DNA of 37,047 nucleotides from Thermoproteota archaeon (GCA_012513715.1 JAAZBP010000070.1:1-37047); one strand, 5' to 3'. Numbered from the stretch's first letter, positions 17,619-26,391 are shown. Notes: a model not told the origin generated them from the sequence alone. A program made the numbers and translations.

Positions 17619-18707
17619 CTGTTCGAATCTATCACTGAAGAAAACAGAGGCAAATTTTCTGTTCCTGTTGACTTGATACGTGTTACAGCAATATTTCTGG
17701 TAATCTTTTTACATGTAACAAATACATTTCATAATCAGATATATGAAGCAGTATTAAATGGAACATTTTCGTGGACATTTACTATATACAAGTCGCTTGC
17801 ACTTCCATGTGTTCCATTGTTTGTTATGCTTACTGGATCATTACTTCTTCAAACATCCAAGATAAATGAACCCATTAAAGTGTTTCTTAAGAAGAGAGTT
17901 AAACGTATAGGTTTAGCGTTTGTTTTTTGGACAGCAGTATATTTAGCGTGGAGTTTTTATATCACTCAAACCCCATTTACGTTTGTTAATATTTTAGAAG
18001 GTACATTCTATAGCTTATTTTCAGGTTCATACTACCATTTTTGGTATCTATATCTTATTGCAGGGCTCTACTTGATTACTCCATTGTTGAGGGCTAGTGT
18101 AGCTTTTAAGGACCCCAAATTAATCAAATATCTAATTTTAGTTTGGTTTATAGGAATTAGTTTAGTACCTTTATTGCCGGTTTTCACGAATTACAGTTTT
18201 CCCGGTGGACTTTTCATTATGGGAGGATATACTGGATATTTCCTTTTAGGTCACTATTTACAGAATGTACGATTACGTCGAAAATACATGTACGCCTTCA
18301 TAGTCTTAGGACTAATATTTACTGTAGCTAGCACTTGGGTAATGAGTGTTCCTCTTGAACCTCTAAAAGAATACTATGTATTTTTTGATTATTTAGCAGT
18401 GAATGTAGTGGTAATGTCTATTGGGTTATACACCTTTCTGAGTTCATTTTCAGCAGACTGGCCAGGAAAAAATCACCCACGGGCCAAAAAAATTGTTCGG
18501 GTGATAAGTAAAAATACATTACCTATTTTCTTGTTTCACATTATTATTTTAGAAACGCTACATAGAGGTCTTTTAGGTTTTTACTTAGATTTGACAATTT
18601 TTCCATTATTAGAAGTCCCTCTCGCATCAATTTTTATATTGTTAGTCACTTTGGGTTTGGTTTTAATAATGAAAAGAGTGCCAATATTAAAAAAATTAAT
18701 TGGCTAA
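17619..18707 (+). CDS. Acyltransferase-3 family membrane O-acyltransferase
   Basis: A 362-residue integral membrane acyltransferase with about 10 hydrophobic segments. The N-terminal family motif is VDLIRVTAIFLVIFLHVTN; the histidine near the end of helix 1 is catalytic in the family. Such enzymes O-acetylate cell-surface sugars or polymers. The first TTG in frame (17673) would remove residues before DLIR, which family members have. The frame is open back to 17574, and the best upstream start is CTG 17619 (giving LFESITEENRGKFSVPVDLIR). A TATA-like AAATATATAA at 17553-17562 predicts transcription from about 17584, consistent with that. It is convergent with an SGNH hydrolase gene 6 nt away. 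Confidence 0.85.
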   Translation: MFESITEENRGKFSVPVDLIRVTAIFLVIFLHVTNTFHNQIYEAVLNGTFSWTFTIYKSLALPCVPLFVMLTGSLLLQTSKINEPIKVFLKKRVKRIGLAFVFWTAVYLAWSFYITQTPFTFVNILEGTFYSLFSGSYYHFWYLYLIAGLYLITPLLRASVAFKDPKLIKYLILVWFIGISLVPLLPVFTNYSFPGGLFIMGGYTGYFLLGHYLQNVRLRRKYMYAFIVLGLIFTVASTWVMSVPLEPLKEYYVFFDYLAVNVVVMSIGLYTFLSSFSADWPGKNHPRAKKIVRVISKNTLPIFLFHIIILETLHRGLLGFYLDLTIFPLLEVPLASIFILLVTLGLVLIMKRVPILKKLIG

Positions 18708-18713
18708 TTCTTG

Positions 18714-19373
18714 CTAAGTTATCTTGCTATAAATTACGTCTGCAATTATTTTTGCCCCATCATGGTTTGGATGTACACCATCAACAAAGTAATCGGGATG
18801 GTAAAGCATATGCGTATAAACATCTATAATGGGTAAATTCAGTTCTTTTGCTACCTCTTCGATTCGAGGTATTATTCCCAAAGTAAAGTTTTCACTGCTT
18901 AAATTGATATTGTTATCATAAATTGGAGGGGGAATAACCAAAAAAATTTGTGGATCACTTTCTAAGGATTTAAGAAAAAAAACCAGCTCCTTGTAATCAT
19001 CAATGAATCTATCGATAAAAGGATAAACATCTGAACGGGCATCATTAGTACCCAGCATTACAACAACTGTTGTAGGTTGAAAATCCTGTAATAGTTGCAT
19101 AGAACAATTGGTCAAATAGGGTTCAATAGAATTTAAAGTCACTGTTGAACCACTTGCTCCAAAGTTGCCTATTGTTGAGTTTAATCCAATAAGCGATTGT
19201 AATTGGTCGGGATAAGAGGTTATTTGGGTTATACTATCACCTACAAGGGCGAGACGAGATAAATCTGGATGAGACCTAGAGTTTTCAACATAAAAGAAAA
19301 CTGATAATATTATAACCAAGAATACGGTTAAGGCAACTAAGATTTTAACTCTTGGAGTCAACATTTTTCTCAT
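18714..19373 (-). CDS. Membrane-anchored SGNH/GDSL esterase
   Basis: A 219-residue hydrolase. An N-terminal anchor (ILVALTVFLVIILSVFF) puts the catalytic domain outside the membrane. The SGNH blocks are clear: GDSIT with Ser47, GASGST (block II glycine), GTND (block III), and DGVHPNHDG with Asp198 and His201. The family removes or transfers acyl groups on lipids or carbohydrates. Its 3' end faces that of the acyltransferase-3 gene. In bacterial OatA-type proteins these two domains are fused, so the pair probably acts on the same surface polymer. Confidence 0.9.
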   Translation of the reverse strand: MRKMLTPRVKILVALTVFLVIILSVFFYVENSRSHPDLSRLALVGDSITQITSYPDQLQSLIGLNSTIGNFGASGSTVTLNSIEPYLTNCSMQLLQDFQPTTVVVMLGTNDARSDVYPFIDRFIDDYKELVFFLKSLESDPQIFLVIPPPIYDNNINLSSENFTLGIIPRIEEVAKELNLPIIDVYTHMLYHPDYFVDGVHPNHDGAKIIADVIYSKIT

Positions 19374-19592
19374 TGCCCAATTAATTATTTAATAGTTAAA
19401 TGGTAGTTATATTGTTTAAAAAGTTAATGACTCTATTGAGTAACTATTTGTTTTATATAATAAAGTCTCAATTAAAAATGCTGAATAGTTAACAAATTAA
19501 AGGTAACATAAAAAGTAGGGTTTAAGACCTAAGGAATTTTTGTTTTAAGGCTTAAATAAAGCCGTGAGAAGGAATATAGGAGGTATTTTCCC

Positions 19593-20762
19593 ATGGTTAA
19601 GACAGTTGAAAAAATATTTTCAAAAGGATATAGTAATGTCAGTGAAAACGATACACTCTCCTCTTGTCTTTCGTTATTTAAAGCAAAAATGCCACCTGTT
19701 TTGGCAGTTATGGATAGCAATAACAAGTATAAGGGAGTAATTGCTCGAAGGTGGATAATAAGGTCAAAGCTTGATCCATCAACCACCAAAGTTAAAACTT
19801 TAATGAAGGGAGCACCTAAAGTAGCTCCTAAAACCTCGATAAACGAAGCGGCTCGGTTGATGATTGAAAGTGGAATTCGTCAACTTCCAGTTTTTGAAGG
19901 AGAAAAACTTGTCGGTTTTATCACTGATGAAGATTTGATTCATGGTGCGGTATTAGAAAAATGGGGAAACACCAAAATCGAAGAGATAATGACTCAAGAA
20001 CCAATTGTTATTGAAGATGAATCAACAGTAGGAGCTGCACTTAGTTTATTCAGAGAACAAGATTTATCCCATTTACCTGTAGTGCAACATGGAAAACTTG
20101 TAGGGTTACTTAGTATCCATGATATAATTGTACATGTTTTTCAACCTAGACAACGTCAAACAACAGGCGAAATTGTGGGGGAAAAGGTTCCAGTTCTAAG
20201 CATTCCTGTTAAGGGTATAATGTCTAAACCTGTAATTACAGTTTTGCCAAAAAATACACTCAGATATGCAGTAGATAAAATGTGTAAATTTGATATTTCA
20301 TGTTTAGTAGTTGCTGGAAGAGGAAAACCTATTGGAATTATAACGAAACTAGATTTTCTTGAACCTATAGCTCAATTAGAAAAACAAGATAGAAGATTGA
20401 CAGTTCAGTTTTCAACTAAAGATGTAGAGATAGATGAAACACAACGTAGCTTAATGATTGGTGATTTTGAGTCTTTTTCGAGAAGATACGGAAAAAACCT
20501 TGAGTCTGGAACATTGTTTGTTTACATGAAGACACATGGCACCAACTTCAAAGGTGAACAACTGCTTCATTGCAGACTGCAATTCAGAACAGTAAAAGGT
20601 TCATTCTTCAGTTCCAGTGAGGGGTGGGGTGTAAGTCAAACCTTTAGGTTAGCTTTAGATAAACTTGAAGGACAGATACTGAAAAGTAAAGAATTACCTT
20701 ATGACCGTGAATTTGCGAGAGAATATTTAAGAAGGATAAGCTTCCCAACATCTGAATGGTAG
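19593..20762 (+). CDS. Four-CBS-domain protein with possible HPF-like C-terminal domain
   Basis: A 389-residue soluble protein. Four CBS repeats span about residues 5-260: repeat 2 begins VKTLMKGAPKVAPKTSINEA, repeat 3 IEEIMTQEPIVIEDESTV and repeat 4 VKGIMSKPVITVLPKNTL. CBS pairs bind adenine nucleotides and sense energy state. The last 120 residues (from RRLTVQFSTKDVEIDETQ) form a beta-rich domain resembling HPF/RaiA ribosome-hibernation factors in its opening and beta-alpha pattern; this is my pattern match only. If right, it would link nucleotide levels to ribosome silencing. ATAGGAGGT (19574-19582) is one of the best Shine-Dalgarno sites in the window. Confidence 0.85.
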   Translation: MVKTVEKIFSKGYSNVSENDTLSSCLSLFKAKMPPVLAVMDSNNKYKGVIARRWIIRSKLDPSTTKVKTLMKGAPKVAPKTSINEAARLMIESGIRQLPVFEGEKLVGFITDEDLIHGAVLEKWGNTKIEEIMTQEPIVIEDESTVGAALSLFREQDLSHLPVVQHGKLVGLLSIHDIIVHVFQPRQRQTTGEIVGEKVPVLSIPVKGIMSKPVITVLPKNTLRYAVDKMCKFDISCLVVAGRGKPIGIITKLDFLEPIAQLEKQDRRLTVQFSTKDVEIDETQRSLMIGDFESFSRRYGKNLESGTLFVYMKTHGTNFKGEQLLHCRLQFRTVKGSFFSSSEGWGVSQTFRLALDKLEGQILKSKELPYDREFAREYLRRISFPTSEW

Positions 20763-20907
20763 ATGGAGCTAACCAAATAACTACACTTTTTTTAAAAAAC
20801 AACTTTTTTTCCAATCAACAGGGTTATTAAGGGTATATGCTAAAAAAGCTGTTCCAAGTGTAAAATAGGAAATGAATCTCATTAAAGGCGCATTTTTATA
20901 GGATGTT

Positions 20908-21405
20908 TTAAAAATTGTTGAAGCTAAATAATTCTTCAATTTTCTTCTTCTTTCGAGGTCTTGGCTGTTCAGCAGGATAACCAAAAGTAACTAAGGCAAC
21001 AATCTTCCAACGTTCAGGAATATTCAGTAACTTTTTTATTTTTTCTTCATTAAAGGCACCTATCCAACAAGAACCTACACCTAAACTCCACGCAGCGATA
21101 ACCATATTTTCTAATGCAATACAAGTGTCAACAACAGCCCATTTACCTGTTAAAAGGGCCTCTACATCAGCACATCCAACAAGAACTACTGGTGCATCCT
21201 TAATAAAACGGTTAAACAATGCATCAGAAAAAAATTTTTTAAGCTCCTTATCGGTTACAGCAATAAAGCGGATTGGTTGTTTGTTTACCGCTGAAGGAGA
21301 TTGCCTACCAGCTTCAAAAATGTTCTCCAATACATCTTGTGGTATATCCCTAGTTTCATATCGGCGTATACTTCTACGAGTAAGAATCACATCAAGATAA
21401 GACAT
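20908..21405 (-). CDS. Nitroreductase family FMN oxidoreductase
   Basis: A 165-residue flavoprotein of the nitroreductase fold. The FMN-binding N-terminus reads TRRSIRRYETRDIP, followed by AGRQSPSAVNKQPIRFI. The central helix has DTCIALENMVIAAWSLGVGSCWIGAF and the end VTFGYPAEQPRPRKK, all standard for the family. It likely uses NAD(P)H to reduce quinone-like or nitro compounds; the true substrate is unknown. ATG 21405 is preferred over the TTG at 21414: AGAGGG lies 13 nt upstream of the ATG, and family members begin close to the RRSIR motif. Convergent with the CBS gene. Confidence 0.92.
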   Translation of the reverse strand: MSYLDVILTRRSIRRYETRDIPQDVLENIFEAGRQSPSAVNKQPIRFIAVTDKELKKFFSDALFNRFIKDAPVVLVGCADVEALLTGKWAVVDTCIALENMVIAAWSLGVGSCWIGAFNEEKIKKLLNIPERWKIVALVTFGYPAEQPRPRKKKKIEELFSFNNF

Positions 21406-21414
21406 AATATACAA

Positions 21415-21787
21415 TCAGCCCTCTAGTATCAAGTTGATAACATAAATTTTATTTGGGTATAGATAAAGATGAAGTTTAAAACTTTCGAACAACACATGTT
21501 CATTTATTATTTAATCTATTGCTGAAGTAAAAAAAGTATTTAAAAAGTTATAACTGGAGAGAGAACTTCAATATTCTTGTACAGCCCTCATTTTACTACC
21601 ACATAATATCTGTTTAACATAAAAAAATGAAGGGGTATGTTTTGTGTATTTTACCCCCACCCCCAAGGTTTTTGTATTTTAGGTTGTTAAAAAGCAGTAT
21701 TTATAATGTTAACAGTTAAGAAAGGTTGGCTAAAACAGAAGTTTCAGCACTTTAAGTTTTTATATTAATGTTTTGAGTAAAACGGGG
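21415..21787. other. Intergenic promoter region of the helicase operon
   Basis: AT-rich region between the nitroreductase and the helicase operon. It holds two plus-strand TATA candidates: TATTTATAAT near 21696-21705 and TTTTTATATTAAT near 21757-21769. A CCCCCACCCCC tract lies at about 21654-21664. A 30-codon ORF (MKGYVLC...) runs over that tract, but I do not support it as a gene. Confidence 0.4.
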
Positions 21788-21904
21788 ATGCCTTTGAATG
21801 TAAAAATTAAAATTGAATATAGCAAACGCGCTTTATCATATTCCGGAATTACAAAATTCAACAAAAAATACGAAGTATATCTGAAGCACCTAAATTTTGA
21901 TTAA
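21788..21904 (+). CDS. Short leaderless ORF before the helicase
   Basis: A 38-codon ORF, MPLNVKIKIEYSKRALSY and on to LKHLNFD, beginning about 25 nt after the TATA-like TTTTTATATTAAT, as expected for a leaderless message. Its last 8 nt overlap the helicase TTG. It is either a true first cistron feeding ribosomes into the helicase by coupling, or the separated N-terminus of the helicase. An A8 tract near 21950-21957 would be a slip site, but the TAA at 21902 lies before it. No homologue is recognised. Confidence 0.4.
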   Translation: MPLNVKIKIEYSKRALSYSGITKFNKKYEVYLKHLNFD

Positions 21905-23780
21905 TATTCTACAATATCAGAGGCTGAAAGTTACGTCCCGAAAAGTGAAGAAAAAAAATGAGGAAATAGAAAAAAACAGTTTATGTTATGAATTTGGAGA
22001 GGAAAAAAACGAAAACAGATATTTTTTTTCCTATTCAGACAGTAATGATATTAGGAAATTAATCCAGAAAAACAATTTTTCAACGTTTCAGAAGTTTCGG
22101 CTTAATTTAGAAGCCCTACAAATAAAACAGACAGATAGAATCGACCGGTTAATAGCCGTTAACGCCATACGAACAAAACTTACTCCGTACAATTTTCAAA
22201 TGCATACTGCACTTCAAGTAATTAATGAGATGAATGTAAATGCAATTCTCGCTGACGAAGTAGGTCTCGGCAAAACAATAGAGGCAGGACTAATAATGAA
22301 AGAGTTGGTTCTTAGAGGAGAAATCGACTCAATTTTAATCTCAACCCCGAAAAGTCTAGTAACACAATGGAAAAGTGAAATGAACGAAAAATTTGGAGAG
22401 ACTTTCTCCATAACAAATAAACCAGGGGAACGTGTTAACCTAAAGAAAGATAACAGAATAATATGTTCACATAATCTTTTACTTACCAAATTTGATCAAC
22501 TATCTGATCGAACATGGGACCTTATAGTAGTTGATGAAGCTCACGCATTTAGGAACACTCACAGCAAAGGTAGAACATGCATAGCAAATCTGAGAAAAAA
22601 ACATCTGTTGCTTTTAACTGCAACTCCGCTATGCAACAAACTTACCGACTTGTATAGTATTGTAGACTTAATTCAGCCAGGTATTCTTGAAAGTGAACGT
22701 GCTTTTGTCTCGCGTTTTGCAGAAGACTCCCGAAGTAGAGTTATCAGACCTAATGAAGTGAATAATTTAAGGCGGACAATAAAAGAGGTAATGTGTAGAA
22801 CTCGTAGGGAACAAACAGGTATTCCATTTACCAACAGGTGTGTAGAGACTAGAACTCTTGAAGCTACAACAAATGAACGTGAATTCATTGATGAAGCGAC
22901 TGAATATCTGCGAGATATGAGTAAAAACCATTTTAAGACAATAGAAACGTTAATTGCAGAAAACCCTTCTAGAAAAATTAGTTTATCCCAAAGCAACGCT
23001 ATACTAGTTTTTCAGGCAATTACACTTCAACAGTCATTTTCTAGTTCTCCATATGCAGCAATCCAATCTTTAAAGAAAAGACAGGAAAGGTTCCCTGCTG
23101 AAGCGGATGTTGCAGAAAGATTAATTGAGATGGCATCCAAGGTTAAAAGTGCAAAAATTGAGTTGCTTAAGAATATTATAGGGGATATCCCCCGTGAACA
23201 AGCTCTTATTTTCTGCTTAAGAAAAATTACAGCTCACAAAATCAAAGAAGTTTTGGAGAGGGAATTTGGAAAGGCAGAAACTTATCTGGGTGATATGGAT
23301 CAGATTGAAAGAGAAAAAACAATTAAAAACTTCAAAAATGGAGAAACAAAATATCTTATTGCAACTGACGCAGCAGCTGAAGGGCTAAACCTGCAGAATT
23401 GCTGTATAATGTTTAATTATGATTTACATTGGAACCCGATGAAAATCGAACAAAGAATAGGCAGAATTCACAGATTTCAACAGGACAGAGACGTTACAGT
23501 TTTCAACTTAAGCGTTAAAGATACTATCGATGATTACGTTTTACACATTTTATACCAAAAGATAGATTTGTTCACTATGACTATCGGCAAGATGGAAACA
23601 GTTCTAGCTGAACTAAAAGACGGCGCTCAAGATATTCAGAGGACAATTGGGGAAATTTTGCTTAGAAGCAATTCTCGTTTGGATATAAAAAGAGAATTAG
23701 AAAGACTATCTAATGATCTTAATGCTTCAAGAGAAAAACAGGAATTAGCTGAAAAATTCACGCAGGGGGTAATTGACTGA
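21897..23780 (+). CDS. SNF2/RapA-type DEAH helicase
   Basis: A 627-residue superfamily 2 ATPase. The motifs are motif I ILADEVGLGKTIEAGLIMKE, motif II VVDEAHAF, motif III LLTATPL, and in the second RecA domain YLIATDAAAEGLNLQ (V) and PMKIEQRIGRIHRFQQ (VI). Wording and order match the RapA/HepA branch of SNF2 proteins, which translocate on double-stranded DNA and displace proteins. The TTG start lacks a Shine-Dalgarno and overlaps the short ORF upstream, so the N-terminus is uncertain. Its stop overlaps the CTG start of the next gene. With a zinc-ribbon protein and an Mrr-like protein behind it, a defence or repair role is inferred. Confidence 0.9.
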   Translation: MINILQYQRLKVTSRKVKKKNEEIEKNSLCYEFGEEKNENRYFFSYSDSNDIRKLIQKNNFSTFQKFRLNLEALQIKQTDRIDRLIAVNAIRTKLTPYNFQMHTALQVINEMNVNAILADEVGLGKTIEAGLIMKELVLRGEIDSILISTPKSLVTQWKSEMNEKFGETFSITNKPGERVNLKKDNRIICSHNLLLTKFDQLSDRTWDLIVVDEAHAFRNTHSKGRTCIANLRKKHLLLLTATPLCNKLTDLYSIVDLIQPGILESERAFVSRFAEDSRSRVIRPNEVNNLRRTIKEVMCRTRREQTGIPFTNRCVETRTLEATTNEREFIDEATEYLRDMSKNHFKTIETLIAENPSRKISLSQSNAILVFQAITLQQSFSSSPYAAIQSLKKRQERFPAEADVAERLIEMASKVKSAKIELLKNIIGDIPREQALIFCLRKITAHKIKEVLEREFGKAETYLGDMDQIEREKTIKNFKNGETKYLIATDAAAEGLNLQNCCIMFNYDLHWNPMKIEQRIGRIHRFQQDRDVTVFNLSVKDTIDDYVLHILYQKIDLFTMTIGKMETVLAELKDGAQDIQRTIGEILLRSNSRLDIKRELERLSNDLNASREKQELAEKFTQGVID

Positions 23781-25144
23781 ATACGAAAACGGACAATACA
23801 AAAATCTTCAAGTTTCTCAGAGAATATGTAAAAACTAAACAAGGCAACATTACTCAGCAAGAAAACGAAGTAATTAAAGTAACATTCCAAAATGGTAAGC
23901 CGCCTATAATATACACTTTTCAACCAGATGTTTCAAGAAAGAAAAAAATTCCGCTTATCGCATTGGGAAGCCCTACTTTCCAAGAGATACTTAGAGAATG
24001 TTTAGAAAACGGTATTCTATCTCAGATAATAGTTAATCCGAAACCGGACATTGAAACATATCTAAAAAACCGTTTTGCATATTCATCGTCTTCCTGTGCA
24101 GGCTGTGAAGAAGTGATTTTAGGAAACAAAGGAATAGGAATATGTGTAAAACCTCAACCATGTTATCATATTATTAATAATGGAAACATTACAGAAATAA
24201 AAAATTTAAACAAAAAGTCAGTCAGGTTTTTCCAGTTTTATTTTTTAATTTCATTCCATAACAAACTTAAACCAAAGAGTGAAGAAGTAATCACTATACT
24301 TATTGATGAAAAAAGCAATATTGTAAAAATTGGAGAATTAAACGAGGACCAAATAGTAAAAAATAACGAATTAGAAATAGATGATGTCAAAGGAAAAATT
24401 AAACCTAAAGTATTTGATGATTTATGGAAAGTTGCTGATTTAAAAATAGAAGAAATAATTAAGGCAAAACTACTTCTTTTTGATTTACAGTTAATTAAAG
24501 AGAAAAAGGCCAAACTAAAAAATTTTGATAAAAGACTCAGAAGAGAAAGACGTGAGCAATTAATCTCAAAAAAGATTGATTTCAACTTTCAAAGGTGGCA
24601 AACTAACTATGAGTCTCTTTTGAGAAGAGAAGAAGAGTCATACATAACTAATGTTAAGGTTAAACTTGTTAACTTGTTGATAGTTAACACTATTGAAGTG
24701 AAGTTTGAAGCAAACTTGAGCAATAATTCAAGGGTACATTCATCATTAACTTTAGGTGTTAATGAATCAGTTGAGATTAATTGTCCAATATGCAAAAATA
24801 CCTTCTCTGAAGGTTATGCCACAGAGGACGCATTGTACGTTTGTGAAAAATGTATTAAACAATCGGTTGATACAGGAAAAATCTACTCTAAAAAAGCAAC
24901 TTTGACTCTTGACCCAGTCCTAAAGGAATACATTGAACCTGAAGCAGGCTTTGTATGTTCGGTATGTGGAAAAAAGTATAGCAAGCTACTTGAATACAAA
25001 TGCAGTTATGACAATACAAGTGTATGTATACACCATTATGGATTTTGCGATATATGTGGAGAAACTTTTTCAAAACTTAATCTTTCATATACAGACGAAT
25101 TCAAAAGTCAATTATGCCCAAAACATGCAACTAAAAATAGTTAA
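23777..25144 (+). CDS. Multi-zinc-ribbon protein of unknown function
   Basis: 455 residues from a CTG start, not recognised as a known family. The CTG overlaps the helicase TGA (CTGA), and AGGGGG (23764-23769) lies 7 nt before it. A start at TTG 23963 would discard 62 residues that read as good protein (VKVTFQNGKPPIIYTFQPDV). Cys-rich sites: CAGCEEV and CVKPQPC in the N-terminal third, and at the C-terminus CPICKNTF, CEKC, CSVCGKKY and CDICGETF, suggesting at least three zinc sites. The middle (about 200-290) is highly charged and helical. A coupled start with the helicase suggests a complex; binding to nucleic acid is a guess. Confidence 0.8.
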   Translation: MNTKTDNTKIFKFLREYVKTKQGNITQQENEVIKVTFQNGKPPIIYTFQPDVSRKKKIPLIALGSPTFQEILRECLENGILSQIIVNPKPDIETYLKNRFAYSSSSCAGCEEVILGNKGIGICVKPQPCYHIINNGNITEIKNLNKKSVRFFQFYFLISFHNKLKPKSEEVITILIDEKSNIVKIGELNEDQIVKNNELEIDDVKGKIKPKVFDDLWKVADLKIEEIIKAKLLLFDLQLIKEKKAKLKNFDKRLRRERREQLISKKIDFNFQRWQTNYESLLRREEESYITNVKVKLVNLLIVNTIEVKFEANLSNNSRVHSSLTLGVNESVEINCPICKNTFSEGYATEDALYVCEKCIKQSVDTGKIYSKKATLTLDPVLKEYIEPEAGFVCSVCGKKYSKLLEYKCSYDNTSVCIHHYGFCDICGETFSKLNLSYTDEFKSQLCPKHATKNS

Positions 25145-25155
25145 GGGAAACAAGA

Positions 25156-26088
25156 ATGGGTTATCAGAAATTTAATGGAATATTAAAAGAAGTACTTGAG
25201 CAGCAACTTATAGAGAGCTCCGAAGTTCTTCAAGATGCACTCCAGATTCCTTTAGACAAAGCAGAAGAGCTAACAAATAGAATAAAGCAAAAATACTGCT
25301 CAGAGAATGAAAAAAAAGAGAAGAAAATAGTAAAAAAACTTGTTAAGAAACAGGCAGATTCAAGTAAAAATAGGGTAAAAAAGAACTGTTACACTTCTTC
25401 TGTAGGTTATCTTTCTAATGAGGAATTTGAAAGGTTAATAGTTTGGTTATTTGAAGAATTGGAATATGAAGTTCAACCAGAATTACACAAGAGGTATCTG
25501 GGTTTTGATTTTGTTGTCCGGAAAGAAAGCGAAAAAATCGCGGTGTTAGCTAGAAAGTATTCTTCAGAATATAAGTTAACAAAAGCTATTTTAGATTTTT
25601 CAGAGAATGCACAGCGTGTCTATGATTGTACCAAATCAATTGTTGTAGCTACTACGTTTTTCACTGATGACGCAGTTTCCTATTCTGAAAATATGGGTGT
25701 AGAACTCTGGAATATAGAGACTATAGCTGAAAAAATCGAGCTAGCAAAAAGAAAAACTGAAGTACAAACGGAAAAGAATTTTCCTAAGTATAAAGGAACA
25801 CTTAAACATAGTCTTTTGAAGCTGGCAGACGAAAAAGATTTCGTAATTGAATCCCGAAATGATGGAGTATACGATTTATACTTGTTTGGAGTAAAGTATC
25901 CTTTATTGACTTTTCAAGCAGAATCAGAGGCTGTAACAAAATGTGTTTATAGAATACGTTACAATGAGCCTGTTGGAGAAAATGAAGGTGAAGTTTTAAT
26001 CAATAGCTACTATGACACAAGAGTTGGACCTGAAGACATGGAAGCTTATAAATTAATAATTGAATATCTTGAGCAGTTTTTAAAATAA
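25156..26088 (+). CDS. Mrr-like restriction-endonuclease-fold protein, altered active site
   Basis: 310 residues. After a basic helical N-terminus (1-78), residues 85-200 match the Mrr_cat layout: NEEFERLIVWLFEELEYEV, then GFDFVVRKESEKIAVLARKY, then VVATTFFTDDAVSYSENMGV and ELWNIETI. In Mrr the pattern is GxD followed by (E/Q)-x-K; here Asp118 is kept but the second part reads L-A-R-K (131-134), so cleavage may be lost or may use the shifted lysine. The C-terminal 100 residues are unfamiliar. It follows the zinc-ribbon gene by 11 nt and completes the three-gene operon. Likely DNA-binding or nuclease partner of the helicase. Confidence 0.75.
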   Translation: MGYQKFNGILKEVLEQQLIESSEVLQDALQIPLDKAEELTNRIKQKYCSENEKKEKKIVKKLVKKQADSSKNRVKKNCYTSSVGYLSNEEFERLIVWLFEELEYEVQPELHKRYLGFDFVVRKESEKIAVLARKYSSEYKLTKAILDFSENAQRVYDCTKSIVVATTFFTDDAVSYSENMGVELWNIETIAEKIELAKRKTEVQTEKNFPKYKGTLKHSLLKLADEKDFVIESRNDGVYDLYLFGVKYPLLTFQAESEAVTKCVYRIRYNEPVGENEGEVLINSYYDTRVGPEDMEAYKLIIEYLEQFLK

Positions 26089-26253
26089 TCAAAATTGGAA
26101 ATAGACACTTAAAACGTAAATATACATAATCAAGCTGTTTCACAGGGTGTATAGTCTGATTGATGGATAATAGAGTCACCCATTGAGTGTAGTATTTAAA
26201 AAAAGAAAACATTTTTGAGTTTTTTTGTTCTTAAATAAATGAAGTGACTTAAG

Positions 26254-26391
26254 ATGGGCCAGTTTGTTGAAAAAACAGATAAAAGGTGTATCAACTGCTC
26301 TACTTCCCAGCAGATAAAATGTTTTGGCATCGAAGTAGTAAGTCGGGGAATAAAAAGAAAAAAGAAATGCGTTAAACAAAGAATGAATTAA
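26254..26391 (+). CDS. Small four-cysteine basic protein
   Basis: A 45-codon ORF starting MGQFVEKTDKRCINC, with Cys at 12, 15, 23 and 39 and a lysine/arginine-rich end (RGIKRKKKCVKQ). The cysteine pattern could bind zinc. No Shine-Dalgarno precedes the ATG; a TATA-like GTATTTAAAA near 26191-26200 would give a leader of about 30 nt. It may be a genuine small protein but no family is recognised. Confidence 0.4.
   Translation: MGQFVEKTDKRCINCSTSQQIKCFGIEVVSRGIKRKKKCVKQRMN

Noticed and set aside
17615-17640. GTTCGAATC, resembling a tRNA T-loop
   Set aside because: No acceptor, D or anticodon stems can be built around it; it lies in the acyltransferase N-terminus.
20781-20984. 67-codon minus-strand ORF
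   Set aside because: Overlaps the nitroreductase C-terminus in another frame and runs into the T-rich terminator region; no recognisable domain.
21643-21742. 30-codon ORF across the CCCCCACCCCC tract (MKGYVLC...)
   Set aside because: No RBS, unnatural proline run from the C tract, and no family. Probably promoter DNA.
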